In this document: one piece after another, positions 25,754 through 34,402 of the stretch | Layout of the letters: the number at the start of each line of letters is the position of its first letter | Position numbering within the stretch: the stretch's first letter is position 1 | NCBI RefSeq assembly: GCF_017353415.1 | Contig: NZ_JAFMPX010000002.1 | Location: forward strand, 62,001 to 126,000 | DNA: 64,000 bases | Direction of reading: 5' to 3' | Source: Arthrobacter sp. E3 | Lineage (GTDB): Bacteria > Actinomycetota > Actinomycetes > Actinomycetales > Micrococcaceae | Position numbers and translations under genes: made by a program | Notes under the pieces: generated by a model | What the model was told of the DNA's origin: nothing | The model's database searches: none | Seen by the model: only the letters and a program-made list of their open reading frames with translations

Positions 25754-26383
25754 GTGAAGTTGGGATGGTTTTGGACCTCGACGACGTCTGGACCTGCAGC
25801 AGGCAAGGACGGAGCTTCCCGCGCAAAGGCTCCGTTTCGTGTGGCCGTGGCCTCCGTGGCATGCACCGCGTTATTGACAGGACTGGCGGCCTGCTCATCC
25901 GCGCCCGAAGTACCGCCGAATCCCAAGGCTTCCGCCCCCACCACGCAGCCGGAGGAGCCCGCCGTGACACCGTCCAACAGTGTTTCCCCGACAAACAGCA
26001 GTTCTTCGTCAGAGGCACCTCAGCCGACGGTCGGGCCGACTGAGCTTTCCATCACCGTGACACCCTCGCCCGGTGCGCAGCCGCAGGTGTTCATCCTGGC
26101 GTCCGCCAATGGTGAGCCCGGGGACGGCTTGAGCGTCCCGGACCCAGCCGCAGCGATGGCAGCCTTGGACCGCTACGGGGAGGGCATCTTTTTCCCTGTC
26201 CCTGGCCCACAGCAAGCGTGCCTGGACGTTTTCAGTGGCCCGGAGGTGGCTGTTGTCACCGGCACGTTCAAGGGGCGATCCGTCAACGCGACCTTCAAAC
26301 GCACGGACAGCTGCCAGACCGCGCGCTGGCAGGCACTGGCCCCGCTCTTCGGGGCTGTAGCTGGCGGAACCGGCGCCATCTAG
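25754..26383 (+). CDS. Putative secreted lipoprotein, unknown function
   Basis: The product has a signal sequence with the lipobox LTGLAAC; C47 would be lipidated and the protein anchored outside the membrane. A Pro/Ser/Thr-rich linker (about residues 50-100) leads to a domain of about 100 residues with FSGPEVAVVTGTFKGRSVNATF and two cysteines that could form a disulfide. I do not recognise the domain. GTG 25754 sits after GAGGAGG; TTG 25760 has better spacing and ATG 25709 lies upstream of the -10 box. The 5' part codes for a 30-residue n-region, which is long for a signal peptide. Confidence 0.65.
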   Translation: MKLGWFWTSTTSGPAAGKDGASRAKAPFRVAVASVACTALLTGLAACSSAPEVPPNPKASAPTTQPEEPAVTPSNSVSPTNSSSSSEAPQPTVGPTELSITVTPSPGAQPQVFILASANGEPGDGLSVPDPAAAMAALDRYGEGIFFPVPGPQQACLDVFSGPEVAVVTGTFKGRSVNATFKRTDSCQTARWQALAPLFGAVAGGTGAI

Positions 26384-26400
26384 CCTTTACAGCCCGGACA

Positions 26401-26478
26401 CAGCAACTGTGTGCCAGAAGGTGCACGTTGACTCCCGGGATGCGAGAGTTTAGTACGGTTTCTGACACACAGTTGCTG
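26401..26478. repeat. Long-range inverted repeat after the lipoprotein gene
   Basis: CAGCAACTGTGTG (26401-26413) and CACACAGTTGCTG (26466-26478) are perfect 13-bp arms 52 bases apart. The left arm can also form its own CACAG/CTGTG hairpin. It may end the lipoprotein transcript. Confidence 0.5.
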
Positions 26479-26505
26479 GGAGGTCGGCAGGGGATGCCTG
26501 CCTCC
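26479..26505 (-). terminator. Hairpin directly after the subtilase gene
   Basis: GGCAGG (26486-26491) and CCTGCC (26497-26502) with flanking GGAGG/TCC form a bulged stem ending four bases from the subtilase stop codon. Confidence 0.5.
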
Positions 26506-26508
26506 AAC

Positions 26509-29500
26509 CTACAGTTTCAGGTCGGTGTGCATTGAATCGTCGGGAAGCTCCAACTGCTGGGGCTTCTGCTTGGGCTTGCCGGGCTTGGCTGGCTTGTCCT
26601 TCTTGTTTTTACCGTTGTCAGGAGCCACGGCGTTGCCGGCCGGTGTGACGATGACCGAAACAAATGTCTCGGTTCCGTTGTCTCCGAATGTCACGCGTCC
26701 AATGTAGGAGCCGGTTTCCAGTCCGGACCACTTCAGGACCACGGAGCCTGATTGGCCGTTCGCCAGTTTCAACGGGTTCGGGGTCACGGTGGCATTGCCG
26801 GAGTTGGATCCCAGCACGGCCGCATCCACGGTTGCCTTGACGGCGGCCCCGCCGTTGCTGGAATACAGGTTGGCGAGGATGGTGTAGGTTCCCGGCGCAG
26901 GGTTCGGCAATGACAGGGTTTCACTGGCCGAACCCGTCCTCACGTCGGAGTACGTTCCGGAGGGGTTGAAGACGATCATGTCAAAGTCGGCCGTTGGCTC
27001 AGAAGAGATGACGGAGAACTTCGCCAGCTTGGCTCCTTCCGGGACGGTCACGGTCTTCAAAAAGTTCGACGTGTTCACTGTCACCGCCAATGGACCCGGA
27101 ACCAAGGAAATCGGAGTGGAATCGGCCTTGGACAGCCCGTCCAACGTGACCGCGATGGGGGCGTTGGTACCGGATATCACCGGAATCTTGCCGCTGCCGT
27201 TGCCGCCCTTGGAGGAAAACGCAATGTTCTGCTCCGCGAGCACCGGCAACGGCCGCACTGCGATGGGGGAGGCCACGTTCTTGCCGGCCCCCTGCCACAC
27301 CAGGCTGCCGGTGGCAAATTCACTCAACGGTGCCGTGACATTTTCGAAGGTCACCTTGAAACTGCGTTGCTCTCCGGCGTAGTTGAAGTTCAGCACCGGA
27401 GGGGTGACCGTGACATCCACGCCGGGAACACTCGCGCTGGCACGGTAGAGACCCGGGGTCAGTGCGGTCACCGTACGGGTGACGGTGACCTTTCCGGCCA
27501 GACTACCAACGGCGAACGAAGCCACGTTCATGTCGCGTGCCGGGGTGCTGCCCAATCCCGGGATACCCAGGTCCAAGCCTGTGCCCTGCACGAACTTTAA
27601 GTAGTCATCGACGCCGGCATCGTAAACCAGCCCAGGTTCCAGAGCAGCGGCTACGGCCACCTGCCCTGCGCCAGTGGCAAAGACGTCGGTGTTCTTCGTC
27701 CCGTCCTCGTTGACCACATCAGTGGCAGTAGTCATCATGGCCGACTTGACTGTCGCCGGGGACCACAGTGGGTTCTTGGAAAGGAGAAGTGCTCCAAATC
27801 CGGCAACGTGCGGGGCTGCCATGGATGTTCCTGACATCATGCCAAACTGGGCGCCGTCCGAACCAATGGGAGAAACCCCTGCCAGTACGTTGACTCCGGG
27901 TGCGGCGACGTCGGGCTTGAGCAGGTCTGAATCCGTGGCGGTGAGTGGTCCGCGGGAAGAGAATCCGGCAATCTGCGGCTGCGGGTCAACGGGCAGCCCC
28001 GTGGTGTCCTTGTTGACGAGGGCTACCAAAATATCCGGATTGGCCGTGACCGTGTCCTTGATCTCCTGACTTGCCGGCGGGTTGACGTGGACGGTGGGGA
28101 CCGCGTGGAGGTCCAGGTCCTCGGACCCGGTGATGATGTTGACCAGGATCATGCCGATGCCGCCGGCGCGCTTGACTTCGGAGCTCTTGGCAACGCGGTC
28201 AAAGACGCCGCGGTCGCAAACCACCACTTTGCCGGTGACCTTGGCCGCATCCAGCGAGTCCGGGCCGCAAAGCTCCGGTGTGGCTGCTCCCGCTGCGGCT
28301 GCGTCCGCGCCCAGCACGACGTGGCTGGGCGGAACCTCGTGGTCCATCATGCTGGCTCCACGGAACTTGCTGCCGTCGGAAAATTCAGCCGTCCCTTGCA
28401 ACTCGGAGCTGAAGGTGGTGGCGGCCACGGTGGTCAGCCACGGGGCGCCATGGTTGACCGTGCTGGGTGTGGGCCCGGAGTTGCCAGCTGAGGCTGAAAC
28501 AAAAATGCCTGCCGATGCGGCGGAAAGGAAGGCCAGGGCTACGGGGTCCGTGGTGGTGGATGTGCTGCCGGAAATGGAGTAGTTGAGGACATCGACGCCG
28601 TCCAGGATCGCTTGGTTGATGGCTGCGATCGAGGCGGAGCTGTAGCAGCCGCCTGTGCCCGGGTCATCGTCCTCCCAACAGATCTTGTAGATCGAGAGCT
28701 TGGCTGCCGGGGCAATGCCGCCGGTGATGCCAAGATCTTTACTGCCAATGTTGGCGTGGATATTGGGATTGCCTGCTGCGGTGCTTGCCGTATGGGTGCC
28801 GTGGTTGCCGACGTCCACAGGGGAGATGAGTTCCTGCGGCGCTCGGTGCTCGGGAGCTACGGAGCTCAGGAAGGTGTCCGCGAAGTACCTGGCGCTGAGT
28901 ACCTTGGAGTTGCAGGCGGTGCCGTCAAAGGCTGCACCGGTGCCGACGCCCTTTTGGCACTCGCCAACGAATGTTGCACCGTCGGCCTTCAGCATGGCGA
29001 TCTTGCCGTCATTTGTCCTGTACGGGACCCCGACTTTGGGATTGCCCTTCAGCGGTTTGACCTTCTCGCCTGCAAAGAACGGGTTCGACGGCGTGTAGCC
29101 GGAGTCGATCACGCCGACCACCACGCCCTTGCCGGCGTTCTTTACGCCGCCAAAGTCCGTTTTCCACGAGCCTTTCTTGCCGCTGAGGCCCAGGAAGTCG
29201 GTGGTGGAGTAGTCGGGTGCGTTTTCAGTGTCCGGCGCGACCATCAGTACGTCTGGGTCCTTGGCCAGGGCGAGAGCCTGGTTAGCGGACAGCGTGGCGG
29301 AGAAGCCGTTGATGGCCGCCGTGAACTTGTGCTTGATCGTGACGTTTTCCGATTTGGCCACAGCAACCTGCTGGTTTTCCAGGTGGGCCTGGTACTTTTT
29401 GACCTCCGGACGCGCGGCGTCCAGTTTGCGACCCTGCACTGGCCGGGTTGCGGACAGTCCGGTCGTTCCGCCGTCGTAGGTGGCGGCGGGTTTCTCGGCC

Positions 29501-29700
29501 AGGACCACAATGTAGCGGCCGGCCTGGTAGTCAATCGGGTCAATATTTTTTTCTTGGACGGTGGAAGGCGCAGACTGCATCGTGCCAGCAGCCGCCGGCA
29601 GCACCCCCACGGTGGACAGGAGCAGCGGAAGGCCAGCGGATATTGCCGCAGCCCTCCTGAAGCTTGGTCTGCTGAACAGAGATCTCCCCAGATTTTTCAC
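26509..29700 (-). CDS. Secreted subtilisin-like serine protease (S8)
   Basis: Large extracellular protease of 1063 residues. Order: signal peptide ending near AAAG (residue 39), an I9-type inhibitory propeptide (about 62-157), the S8 domain with D199 (GVIDSGYTP), H300 (GNHGTHTAS), N407 (SAGNSGP) and S626 (SGTSMAAPHVAG), a PA insert inside the catalytic domain (about 430-560), then fibronectin-like segments and a Lys/Pro-rich tail (KPAKPGKPKQKP). This layout resembles plant cucumisin-type and other PA-containing subtilases. The start is GTG 29700 after GAAAGG with wide spacing. A 16-bp palindrome lies in its promoter region. Confidence 0.9.
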   Translation of the reverse strand: MKNLGRSLFSRPSFRRAAAISAGLPLLLSTVGVLPAAAGTMQSAPSTVQEKNIDPIDYQAGRYIVVLAEKPAATYDGGTTGLSATRPVQGRKLDAARPEVKKYQAHLENQQVAVAKSENVTIKHKFTAAINGFSATLSANQALALAKDPDVLMVAPDTENAPDYSTTDFLGLSGKKGSWKTDFGGVKNAGKGVVVGVIDSGYTPSNPFFAGEKVKPLKGNPKVGVPYRTNDGKIAMLKADGATFVGECQKGVGTGAAFDGTACNSKVLSARYFADTFLSSVAPEHRAPQELISPVDVGNHGTHTASTAAGNPNIHANIGSKDLGITGGIAPAAKLSIYKICWEDDDPGTGGCYSSASIAAINQAILDGVDVLNYSISGSTSTTTDPVALAFLSAASAGIFVSASAGNSGPTPSTVNHGAPWLTTVAATTFSSELQGTAEFSDGSKFRGASMMDHEVPPSHVVLGADAAAAGAATPELCGPDSLDAAKVTGKVVVCDRGVFDRVAKSSEVKRAGGIGMILVNIITGSEDLDLHAVPTVHVNPPASQEIKDTVTANPDILVALVNKDTTGLPVDPQPQIAGFSSRGPLTATDSDLLKPDVAAPGVNVLAGVSPIGSDGAQFGMMSGTSMAAPHVAGFGALLLSKNPLWSPATVKSAMMTTATDVVNEDGTKNTDVFATGAGQVAVAAALEPGLVYDAGVDDYLKFVQGTGLDLGIPGLGSTPARDMNVASFAVGSLAGKVTVTRTVTALTPGLYRASASVPGVDVTVTPPVLNFNYAGEQRSFKVTFENVTAPLSEFATGSLVWQGAGKNVASPIAVRPLPVLAEQNIAFSSKGGNGSGKIPVISGTNAPIAVTLDGLSKADSTPISLVPGPLAVTVNTSNFLKTVTVPEGAKLAKFSVISSEPTADFDMIVFNPSGTYSDVRTGSASETLSLPNPAPGTYTILANLYSSNGGAAVKATVDAAVLGSNSGNATVTPNPLKLANGQSGSVVLKWSGLETGSYIGRVTFGDNGTETFVSVIVTPAGNAVAPDNGKNKKDKPAKPGKPKQKPQQLELPDDSMHTDLKL

Positions 29701-29768
29701 GAGTAATGCGAACCTTTCGGCGGGGACCGCCCGGCGCCTTTGCCGGAGCGATCAGCGGAACGCCAGAG

Positions 29769-29784
29769 TTGACAACTTTGTCAA
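29769..29784. promoter_or_regulatory. 16-bp palindrome upstream of the subtilase gene
   Basis: TTGACAACTTTGTCAA is a perfect palindrome (TTGACAA, CT, TTGTCAA) about 70 bases before the subtilase start, and an overlapping CAACTTT/AAAGTTG repeat shifts the centre. Read on the minus strand it contains TTGACA, so a bound protein would cover a -35 box. Confidence 0.5.
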
Positions 29785-29850
29785 AGTTGGCGGATACCTG
29801 ACAAACCGTACAGGGTCACAGCCGCTTGTGAAAGGGGTCACGCATAATTC

Positions 29851-31101
29851 TCAACAACCAGGTGGGGCCACATACTGGTAAGTCAGGGCCAGATCGTAGC
29901 TGAGGATGGTCTGGGCGGCTGTGTCTTCCCAGCCGAACGATTCGGCAAAGACGGAGGCGGCCCGGCCCATGTCTGCGCGGGTTTCGCCGAAGTCATGCAG
30001 GGATGCCAGCGCATCCGCCCACACGCGCGCCGAGCGGCCCTCAACCAGAAGTCCCGTGCGGCCGTCGCTGACAGCACGCGGAAGTCCACCGACATTTGTG
30101 GCAATGACGGGCGTGCCGCAGGCCTGGGCTTCCAGGGCGACCAGACCGAAAGACTCGCTGGAGGACGGCACGGCCACGACGTCAGCACTCCTGTACCAGT
30201 CAGCAAGCTGCCCGGGCCCCACGGGAGGCAGGACGGAAGCGATACCGGCCAATCCGGCGTCGCCAATCATATGCTCGAGATCGTACTTATCATTGCCGCT
30301 GCGGGCGCCCAAAAACGTCAACAACAAGTTGATGTCAGGGCGCTCCTGACGCAACAGGGCAGCGGCCCCGACCAGCACGTGTGGGCCCTTGAGCCGCTGC
30401 AGCCGCCCGGCGAACACCACATGGAAAATTTCTCGTTTGATGCCCATCAGCTGCCGGGACCGGTCGCGGAAGGCAGGCTTGAAAATCTTCAGGTCGACGC
30501 CGGGGGAGACTACATCGATGCGTTGCTCGCAACCGTCATAGTGGCCTTCGAGTTCGGCCGCCTCGGCTGCAGTGTTGGCTATCAGGCGGGTGGCAGCACT
30601 GACAATCTGCTGCTCGCCGTCCTCCCGGATGCCTGGTTCGGCGGTTTGCCCCTGCGGGAGGTGATTATTTTTGACCCGCGCCATGGTGTGCATGGTGTGC
30701 ACAAGCGGCAAGTCCAGCGCCTGGGCCACCAAGATCCCCGCCATCCCGGAAACCCAGTAATGCGAATGGATGACAGTGACAGGATCCCCGGGCAGGGCAC
30801 TTACATGTGCTGCCACGGCGTCAGCCATCTCGGGAATGAAATCAGGCAGAGCCTCTTTGGAAATCTTCGTAAACGGGCCAGCTGTGATGTGATGAACGGC
30901 AACGTTGGCTGCCACCTGCACGTGGTCAGCTTGTCCTTCGGCGGTCCGACGCGTGTAAATGTCCACGGCCACCCCGATGGCGGCGAGCTCGAGGGCCAGG
31001 TGCAGAACGTAGACATTCATGCCACCTGCGTCGCCGCCGCCCGGCTGCTCGAGCGGGGAAGTATGGAGGGAAAGCATGGCGACGCGCCGGACCTGGTGCA
31101 C
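29851..31101 (-). CDS. mshA: D-inositol-3-phosphate glycosyltransferase MshA
   Basis: First step of mycothiol synthesis: GlcNAc transfer from UDP-GlcNAc to 1L-myo-inositol-1-phosphate. The 416-residue GT4 protein has the N-terminal VAMLSLHTSPLEQPGGGDAGG and NVYVLHLALELA, the HSHYWVSGMAG segment, the nucleotide-binding FAGRLQRLKGP and the EX7E region SSESFGLVALEAQACG. The GTG at 31101 follows AGGAAGG by five bases; ATG at codon 9 is an alternative. It is divergent from alr. Both of its substrates depend on genes in this window (glmS/glmM and ino1). Confidence 0.94.
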   Translation of the reverse strand: MHQVRRVAMLSLHTSPLEQPGGGDAGGMNVYVLHLALELAAIGVAVDIYTRRTAEGQADHVQVAANVAVHHITAGPFTKISKEALPDFIPEMADAVAAHVSALPGDPVTVIHSHYWVSGMAGILVAQALDLPLVHTMHTMARVKNNHLPQGQTAEPGIREDGEQQIVSAATRLIANTAAEAAELEGHYDGCEQRIDVVSPGVDLKIFKPAFRDRSRQLMGIKREIFHVVFAGRLQRLKGPHVLVGAAALLRQERPDINLLLTFLGARSGNDKYDLEHMIGDAGLAGIASVLPPVGPGQLADWYRSADVVAVPSSSESFGLVALEAQACGTPVIATNVGGLPRAVSDGRTGLLVEGRSARVWADALASLHDFGETRADMGRAASVFAESFGWEDTAAQTILSYDLALTYQYVAPPGC

Positions 31102-31165
31102 TGCTGCCTTCCTGGTGGATGGTGTGCGCAGCCGCCGACGAACACGTCAAAGCTGGGCTGTTACT

Positions 31166-31171
31166 ACCCTA
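31166..31171 (-). promoter_or_regulatory. Candidate -10 box of mshA
   Basis: TAGGGT on the minus strand would place the start of transcription near 31,158 and leave a leader of about 57 bases with the AGGAAGG ribosome site. Confidence 0.35.
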
Positions 31172-31288
31172 ATCTTGCCACCGCCAAGCCACTGAACCTA
31201 GCCCGAAGGCAACGAGGACACGTCGTCCATGACACGTGCCATGGCGTTGTGACGGACGGCACTGGCGAGCGGTGTCAGGGAAGAGGCC

Positions 31289-31294
31289 TAAAAT
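31289..31294 (+). promoter_or_regulatory. Leaderless-type -10 box of alr
   Basis: TAAAAT ends six bases before the alr GTG at 31301. GGAGAT in the gap is too close to act as a normal ribosome site. Confidence 0.5.
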
Positions 31295-31300
31295 GGAGAT

Positions 31301-32515
31301 GTGAGCACCTTCGTTGCGCCCGTTCCTGAGCTGGAACGGCAAGCCATCATTGACCTGTCCGCGATCGCCAACAATATCCGCCGCCTTCGTTCCATTGCCG
31401 CGCCGGCCCAACTCATGGCAGTGGTCAAGGCCGATGCCTACGGACACGGCATGATCCAGGTGGCCCAAACAGCAGTGGCCGCCGGCGCCGATTGGCTGGG
31501 CACCGCCCATGTCAGTGAGGCACTGGGCTTGCGTGCAGCCGGGCTGCAAACGCCTGTTTTGGCGTGGCTGCACACCCCGGCCACCGACTTCGCCTCGGCC
31601 GTCGCGGCTGACATCGATCTTGGCTGCTCCGGCTGGGAACTGGAAAGCATCGTTGAAGCGGCCCGTTCCTTGGAACACCCGGCGAGGGTGCACTTGAAAG
31701 TGGACACCGGGCTGGGACGCAACGGCTGCTCGCTGGCTGATTGGCCCGCGCTGGTTGAAGCCGCCGCGAGCTACCAGCGGCAGGGCGTGTTGCGCGTTGT
31801 GGGTGTGTTCAGCCACTTGGCGGTCGCCGATGAAACAGACCGTCCCGAAACCGACCTGCAGCTTGCGCGTTTCCGCGAGGCCGTGGCCGTGGCGGAGAAC
31901 GCGGGACTTGATTTGGACGTCCGCCATCTCGCCAATACTCCGGCCACGTTGTCCCGTCCGGACACCCACTTTGACATGGTGCGTGTGGGGTTGGGCCTGT
32001 ACGGGCTGTCTCCGTTTGCTGACACTACTTCCGCAGAGCTGGGCCTTGTCCCGGCCATGACACTGCGAACCCACATCGCGTTGTGCAAGGATGTGCTTGC
32101 CGGCCAAGGGGTGTCGTACGGGCTGAACTACGCCACGGCAGAACCCAGCACCTTGGGGCTGGTGCCCTTGGGTTATGCAGACGGCATCCCGCGCGTTGCC
32201 ACTGGCGGGCCCGTACGCGTTGGCGGCATCACGTACCCGGTGGTGGGGCGCATCGCCATGGACCAGATGGTGATTGACCTGGGGCCTGCCGGGCGGAGCC
32301 ACTTTGCCGACACGGCAGGAACAGCGCTGGGGGCCACAGCCGAGATCTTTGGCAACGGGCTCGACGGCGGACCCCTCGTCGAGCGGTGGGCTGAAGCTGC
32401 CGGGACGGTCAACTATGAGATCGTGACGCGGATCAGCCAGCGGGTGCCACGCACCTATGTTGGACAGGCTGACTGCGGGTCAGCGGCTGCTGCCGACAGC
32501 GACGGTGCACACTGA
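31301..32515 (+). CDS. alr: Alanine racemase
   Basis: PLP enzyme that makes D-alanine for peptidoglycan. The 404-residue protein has the cofactor lysine K43 in AVVKADAYGHG and the second catalytic base Y273 in GVSYGLNYATAE; GRIAMDQMVIDLG near the C-terminus is also a family mark. GTG 31301 is chosen because a -10 box lies six bases upstream and the N-terminus (LERQAIIDLSAIANNIRRLR) is complete. Its stop shares one base with the tsaE start, opening a five-gene overlapping operon. Confidence 0.95.
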   Translation: MSTFVAPVPELERQAIIDLSAIANNIRRLRSIAAPAQLMAVVKADAYGHGMIQVAQTAVAAGADWLGTAHVSEALGLRAAGLQTPVLAWLHTPATDFASAVAADIDLGCSGWELESIVEAARSLEHPARVHLKVDTGLGRNGCSLADWPALVEAAASYQRQGVLRVVGVFSHLAVADETDRPETDLQLARFREAVAVAENAGLDLDVRHLANTPATLSRPDTHFDMVRVGLGLYGLSPFADTTSAELGLVPAMTLRTHIALCKDVLAGQGVSYGLNYATAEPSTLGLVPLGYADGIPRVATGGPVRVGGITYPVVGRIAMDQMVIDLGPAGRSHFADTAGTALGATAEIFGNGLDGGPLVERWAEAAGTVNYEIVTRISQRVPRTYVGQADCGSAAAADSDGAH

Positions 32516-33147
32516 TGGTGTGGGAGTTCGTCACGGACACACCTGAGCAAACCCAGCGGATCGCCGAGAACCTGGCTGCACTGCTCCGAGCCGGTGACCT
32601 CATCATCCTCAGCGGGGAACTCGGCGCGGGAAAAACTACTTTTACCCAAGGCTTGGGGCGCAGCCTCGGCGTGCGTCCGGGCATCATTTCCCCGACCTTC
32701 GTGTTGGTGCGCATTCACCCGAACCTTCCGGAGGGGCACAACCCAGGAGGTCCGGATCTTGTCCACGTTGACGCGTACAGGCTTGCCACGCCAGGGGAAA
32801 TCGATGACATCGATTTGGAAAACACCATGGACAGCTCAGTGACAGTTGTTGAGTGGGGCGAAGACAGGGTTGAACATCTTGCCGCCAGCCGCCTTGAAAT
32901 TGAACTGCTGCGCGCCGTCGGCAGTGGGACACCCCAGGCTGTGCGGCCCGCCGAGGCCGGACAGGTTGCGGGTGAACGTGGCGAAGCCCCTGACTTTGCG
33001 GACAGCTTTGACGCCGATGAAGATGACGGGGAACCTCGCACCCTGCGCCTGCGCGCCGTCGGGCCACGCTGGGCCAACACCGACTTTTCCAAGCTTGGCC
33101 CGCTTTCACAAAATACAGAATTGGCAATAAACCCGTGCGAATCCTGA
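32515..33147 (+). CDS. tsaE: tRNA t6A-modification ATPase TsaE
   Basis: ATPase that works with TsaB and TsaD to add threonylcarbamoyl to A37 of ANN-decoding tRNAs. The P-loop GELGAGKTT is at residues 34-42, followed by SPTFVLVRIH and VHVDAYRL. Typical TsaE proteins have about 150-160 residues; this one has 210 because of a C-terminal region rich in Asp/Glu (DFADSFDADEDDGEP, about residues 161-180). ATG 32515 overlaps the alr stop by one base, and the gene's end overlaps tsaB by 13 bases. Confidence 0.92.
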   Translation: MVWEFVTDTPEQTQRIAENLAALLRAGDLIILSGELGAGKTTFTQGLGRSLGVRPGIISPTFVLVRIHPNLPEGHNPGGPDLVHVDAYRLATPGEIDDIDLENTMDSSVTVVEWGEDRVEHLAASRLEIELLRAVGSGTPQAVRPAEAGQVAGERGEAPDFADSFDADEDDGEPRTLRLRAVGPRWANTDFSKLGPLSQNTELAINPCES

Positions 33148-33869
33148 CCATTGACACCTCCGCCATTGCCAGCGCCGCGGTCCTTGACTTCGATCCGTTG
33201 GACCTGGTGCGGACTACGGAACTGGTGGCCAACTTTGCCACCGACGACACCCGCAGCCATGCCGAGGTGCTGGCACCCGGGGTGAAATCACTTTTCACCG
33301 ACCCTGTTGTGGAAGGCCCGGCACTGGATGCGATTGTGGTGGGCACCGGCCCGGGGCCGTTCACAGGGCTGCGTTCAGGCATTGCGATGGCCCGTACGCT
33401 GAGCTTCACGTGGGCTGTACCCCTCTACGGCATGATGAGCCTTGACGCGCTGGCCCAGCAAGTCTTCGACACACCAGCGCGTCGGGATGGCCGTGCAGTT
33501 GGTCCGCTGGCCATGAACGACTTTGTGGTAGCCACCGATGCGCGCCGCAAGGAAGTGTATTGGGCCAAATACAATGCCGGCGCCCACCTGATTGACGGGC
33601 CCCATGTGGGACCGGCAGAGGAGATTTTCGGCGTCCAGGTCTTTGGCGCAGGCGCCGGACTGTATCAGGACGTGCTGGAAAGCAACGGCTGCAGCGTCCA
33701 CCCAACTTTTGCCCACGCGCAGCCCACTGCCTTTGAGCTGGCGCGCGCGGCTGCCCGCCGGATTGCCGGGGCCGGTTCGCTCGAAGCGGCCGGATTTTTA
33801 CAATCGACCCCGCTGTACCTGCGCGAATCCGACGCGAAAGTGCCCGGCCCCCGAAAGCGGGCGCTGTGA
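33135..33869 (+). CDS. tsaB: tRNA t6A-modification protein TsaB
   Basis: Inactive paralogue and dimer partner of TsaD in the t6A complex. The 244-residue protein starts MRILTIDTSAIASAAVL, contains the conserved VGTGPGPFTGLRSGIAMA, and lacks the TsaD metal-binding HxxxH motif, as expected. GTG 33135 lies 13 bases inside tsaE, so translation is coupled. Its stop overlaps the next start. Confidence 0.92.
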   Translation: MRILTIDTSAIASAAVLDFDPLDLVRTTELVANFATDDTRSHAEVLAPGVKSLFTDPVVEGPALDAIVVGTGPGPFTGLRSGIAMARTLSFTWAVPLYGMMSLDALAQQVFDTPARRDGRAVGPLAMNDFVVATDARRKEVYWAKYNAGAHLIDGPHVGPAEEIFGVQVFGAGAGLYQDVLESNGCSVHPTFAHAQPTAFELARAAARRIAGAGSLEAAGFLQSTPLYLRESDAKVPGPRKRAL

Positions 33870-34402
33870 TGGCCAGCCCTGGGCAACAAGGAGAGCCAGG
33901 CGGCCCACCTGCACTCCTGCGCGACATGGGGCCGGGCGATGTTGACTTCATTGCCGCCCTGGACAAGCTGCTTTTTGGTGTAGACGCCTGGCCCAGGAGC
34001 ATGTTTGTCCATGAACTTGAACATCCTGAAACCCGCCGCTACGTCATTGCCGAGGTGCCCGACGCCGACGGCGGCAGCACCGCCGTCGGCTATGCAGGCC
34101 TCATGTGTGTGCCGCCGACGGGGGACATCCAAACCATTGGTGTGCTGCCGGACTATGAAGGCCGGGGAATAGCCCGGGCCATGATGGATGAACTCATCAC
34201 CGAAGCTGCCAAACGCGGAGCCACCGAGGTCATGCTCGAAGTCAGCGCGGTCAACCCCCGTGCCCAACGGCTCTACGAACGCTACGGCTTCAGTCACATC
34301 CACACCCGGCGCAAGTATTACCGGGACGGCTCCGACGGGCTCGTCATGCACCTGTCCCTGCCAGCACCAGAAGCATCCGCCACCTCGAAGGACCACCTAT
34401 GA
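33866..34402 (+). CDS. rimI: Ribosomal-protein S18-alanine N-acetyltransferase (RimI type)
   Basis: GNAT acetyltransferase, named from RimI, which acetylates the N-terminal Ala of S18; in actinobacteria RimI can have broader N-terminal specificity. The 178-residue protein has the acetyl-CoA loop [17 protein letters not shown] and the C-terminal [14 protein letters not shown] 33866 gives a 4-base overlap with tsaB; ATG 33869, directly after it in frame, is equally possible. The gene ends in a 4-base overlap with tsaD. rimI inside the tsaB-tsaD cluster is a widespread arrangement. Confidence 0.88.
   Translation: MMASPGQQGEPGGPPALLRDMGPGDVDFIAALDKLLFGVDAWPRSMFVHELEHPETRRYVIAEVPDADGGSTAVGYAGLMCVPPTGDIQTIGVLPDYEGRGIARAMMDELITEAAKRGATEVMLEVSAVNPRAQRLYERYGFSHIHTRRKYYRDGSDGLVMHLSLPAPEASATSKDHL

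Noticed and set aside
28612-29706. A 364-codon plus-strand frame opposite the subtilase gene
   Set aside because: Antisense shadow of the protease catalytic and propeptide region; no ribosome site or domain.
29995-31329. A 444-codon plus-strand frame opposite mshA
   Set aside because: It is the complement of a complete, conserved MshA and runs into the alr start; no motifs of its own.
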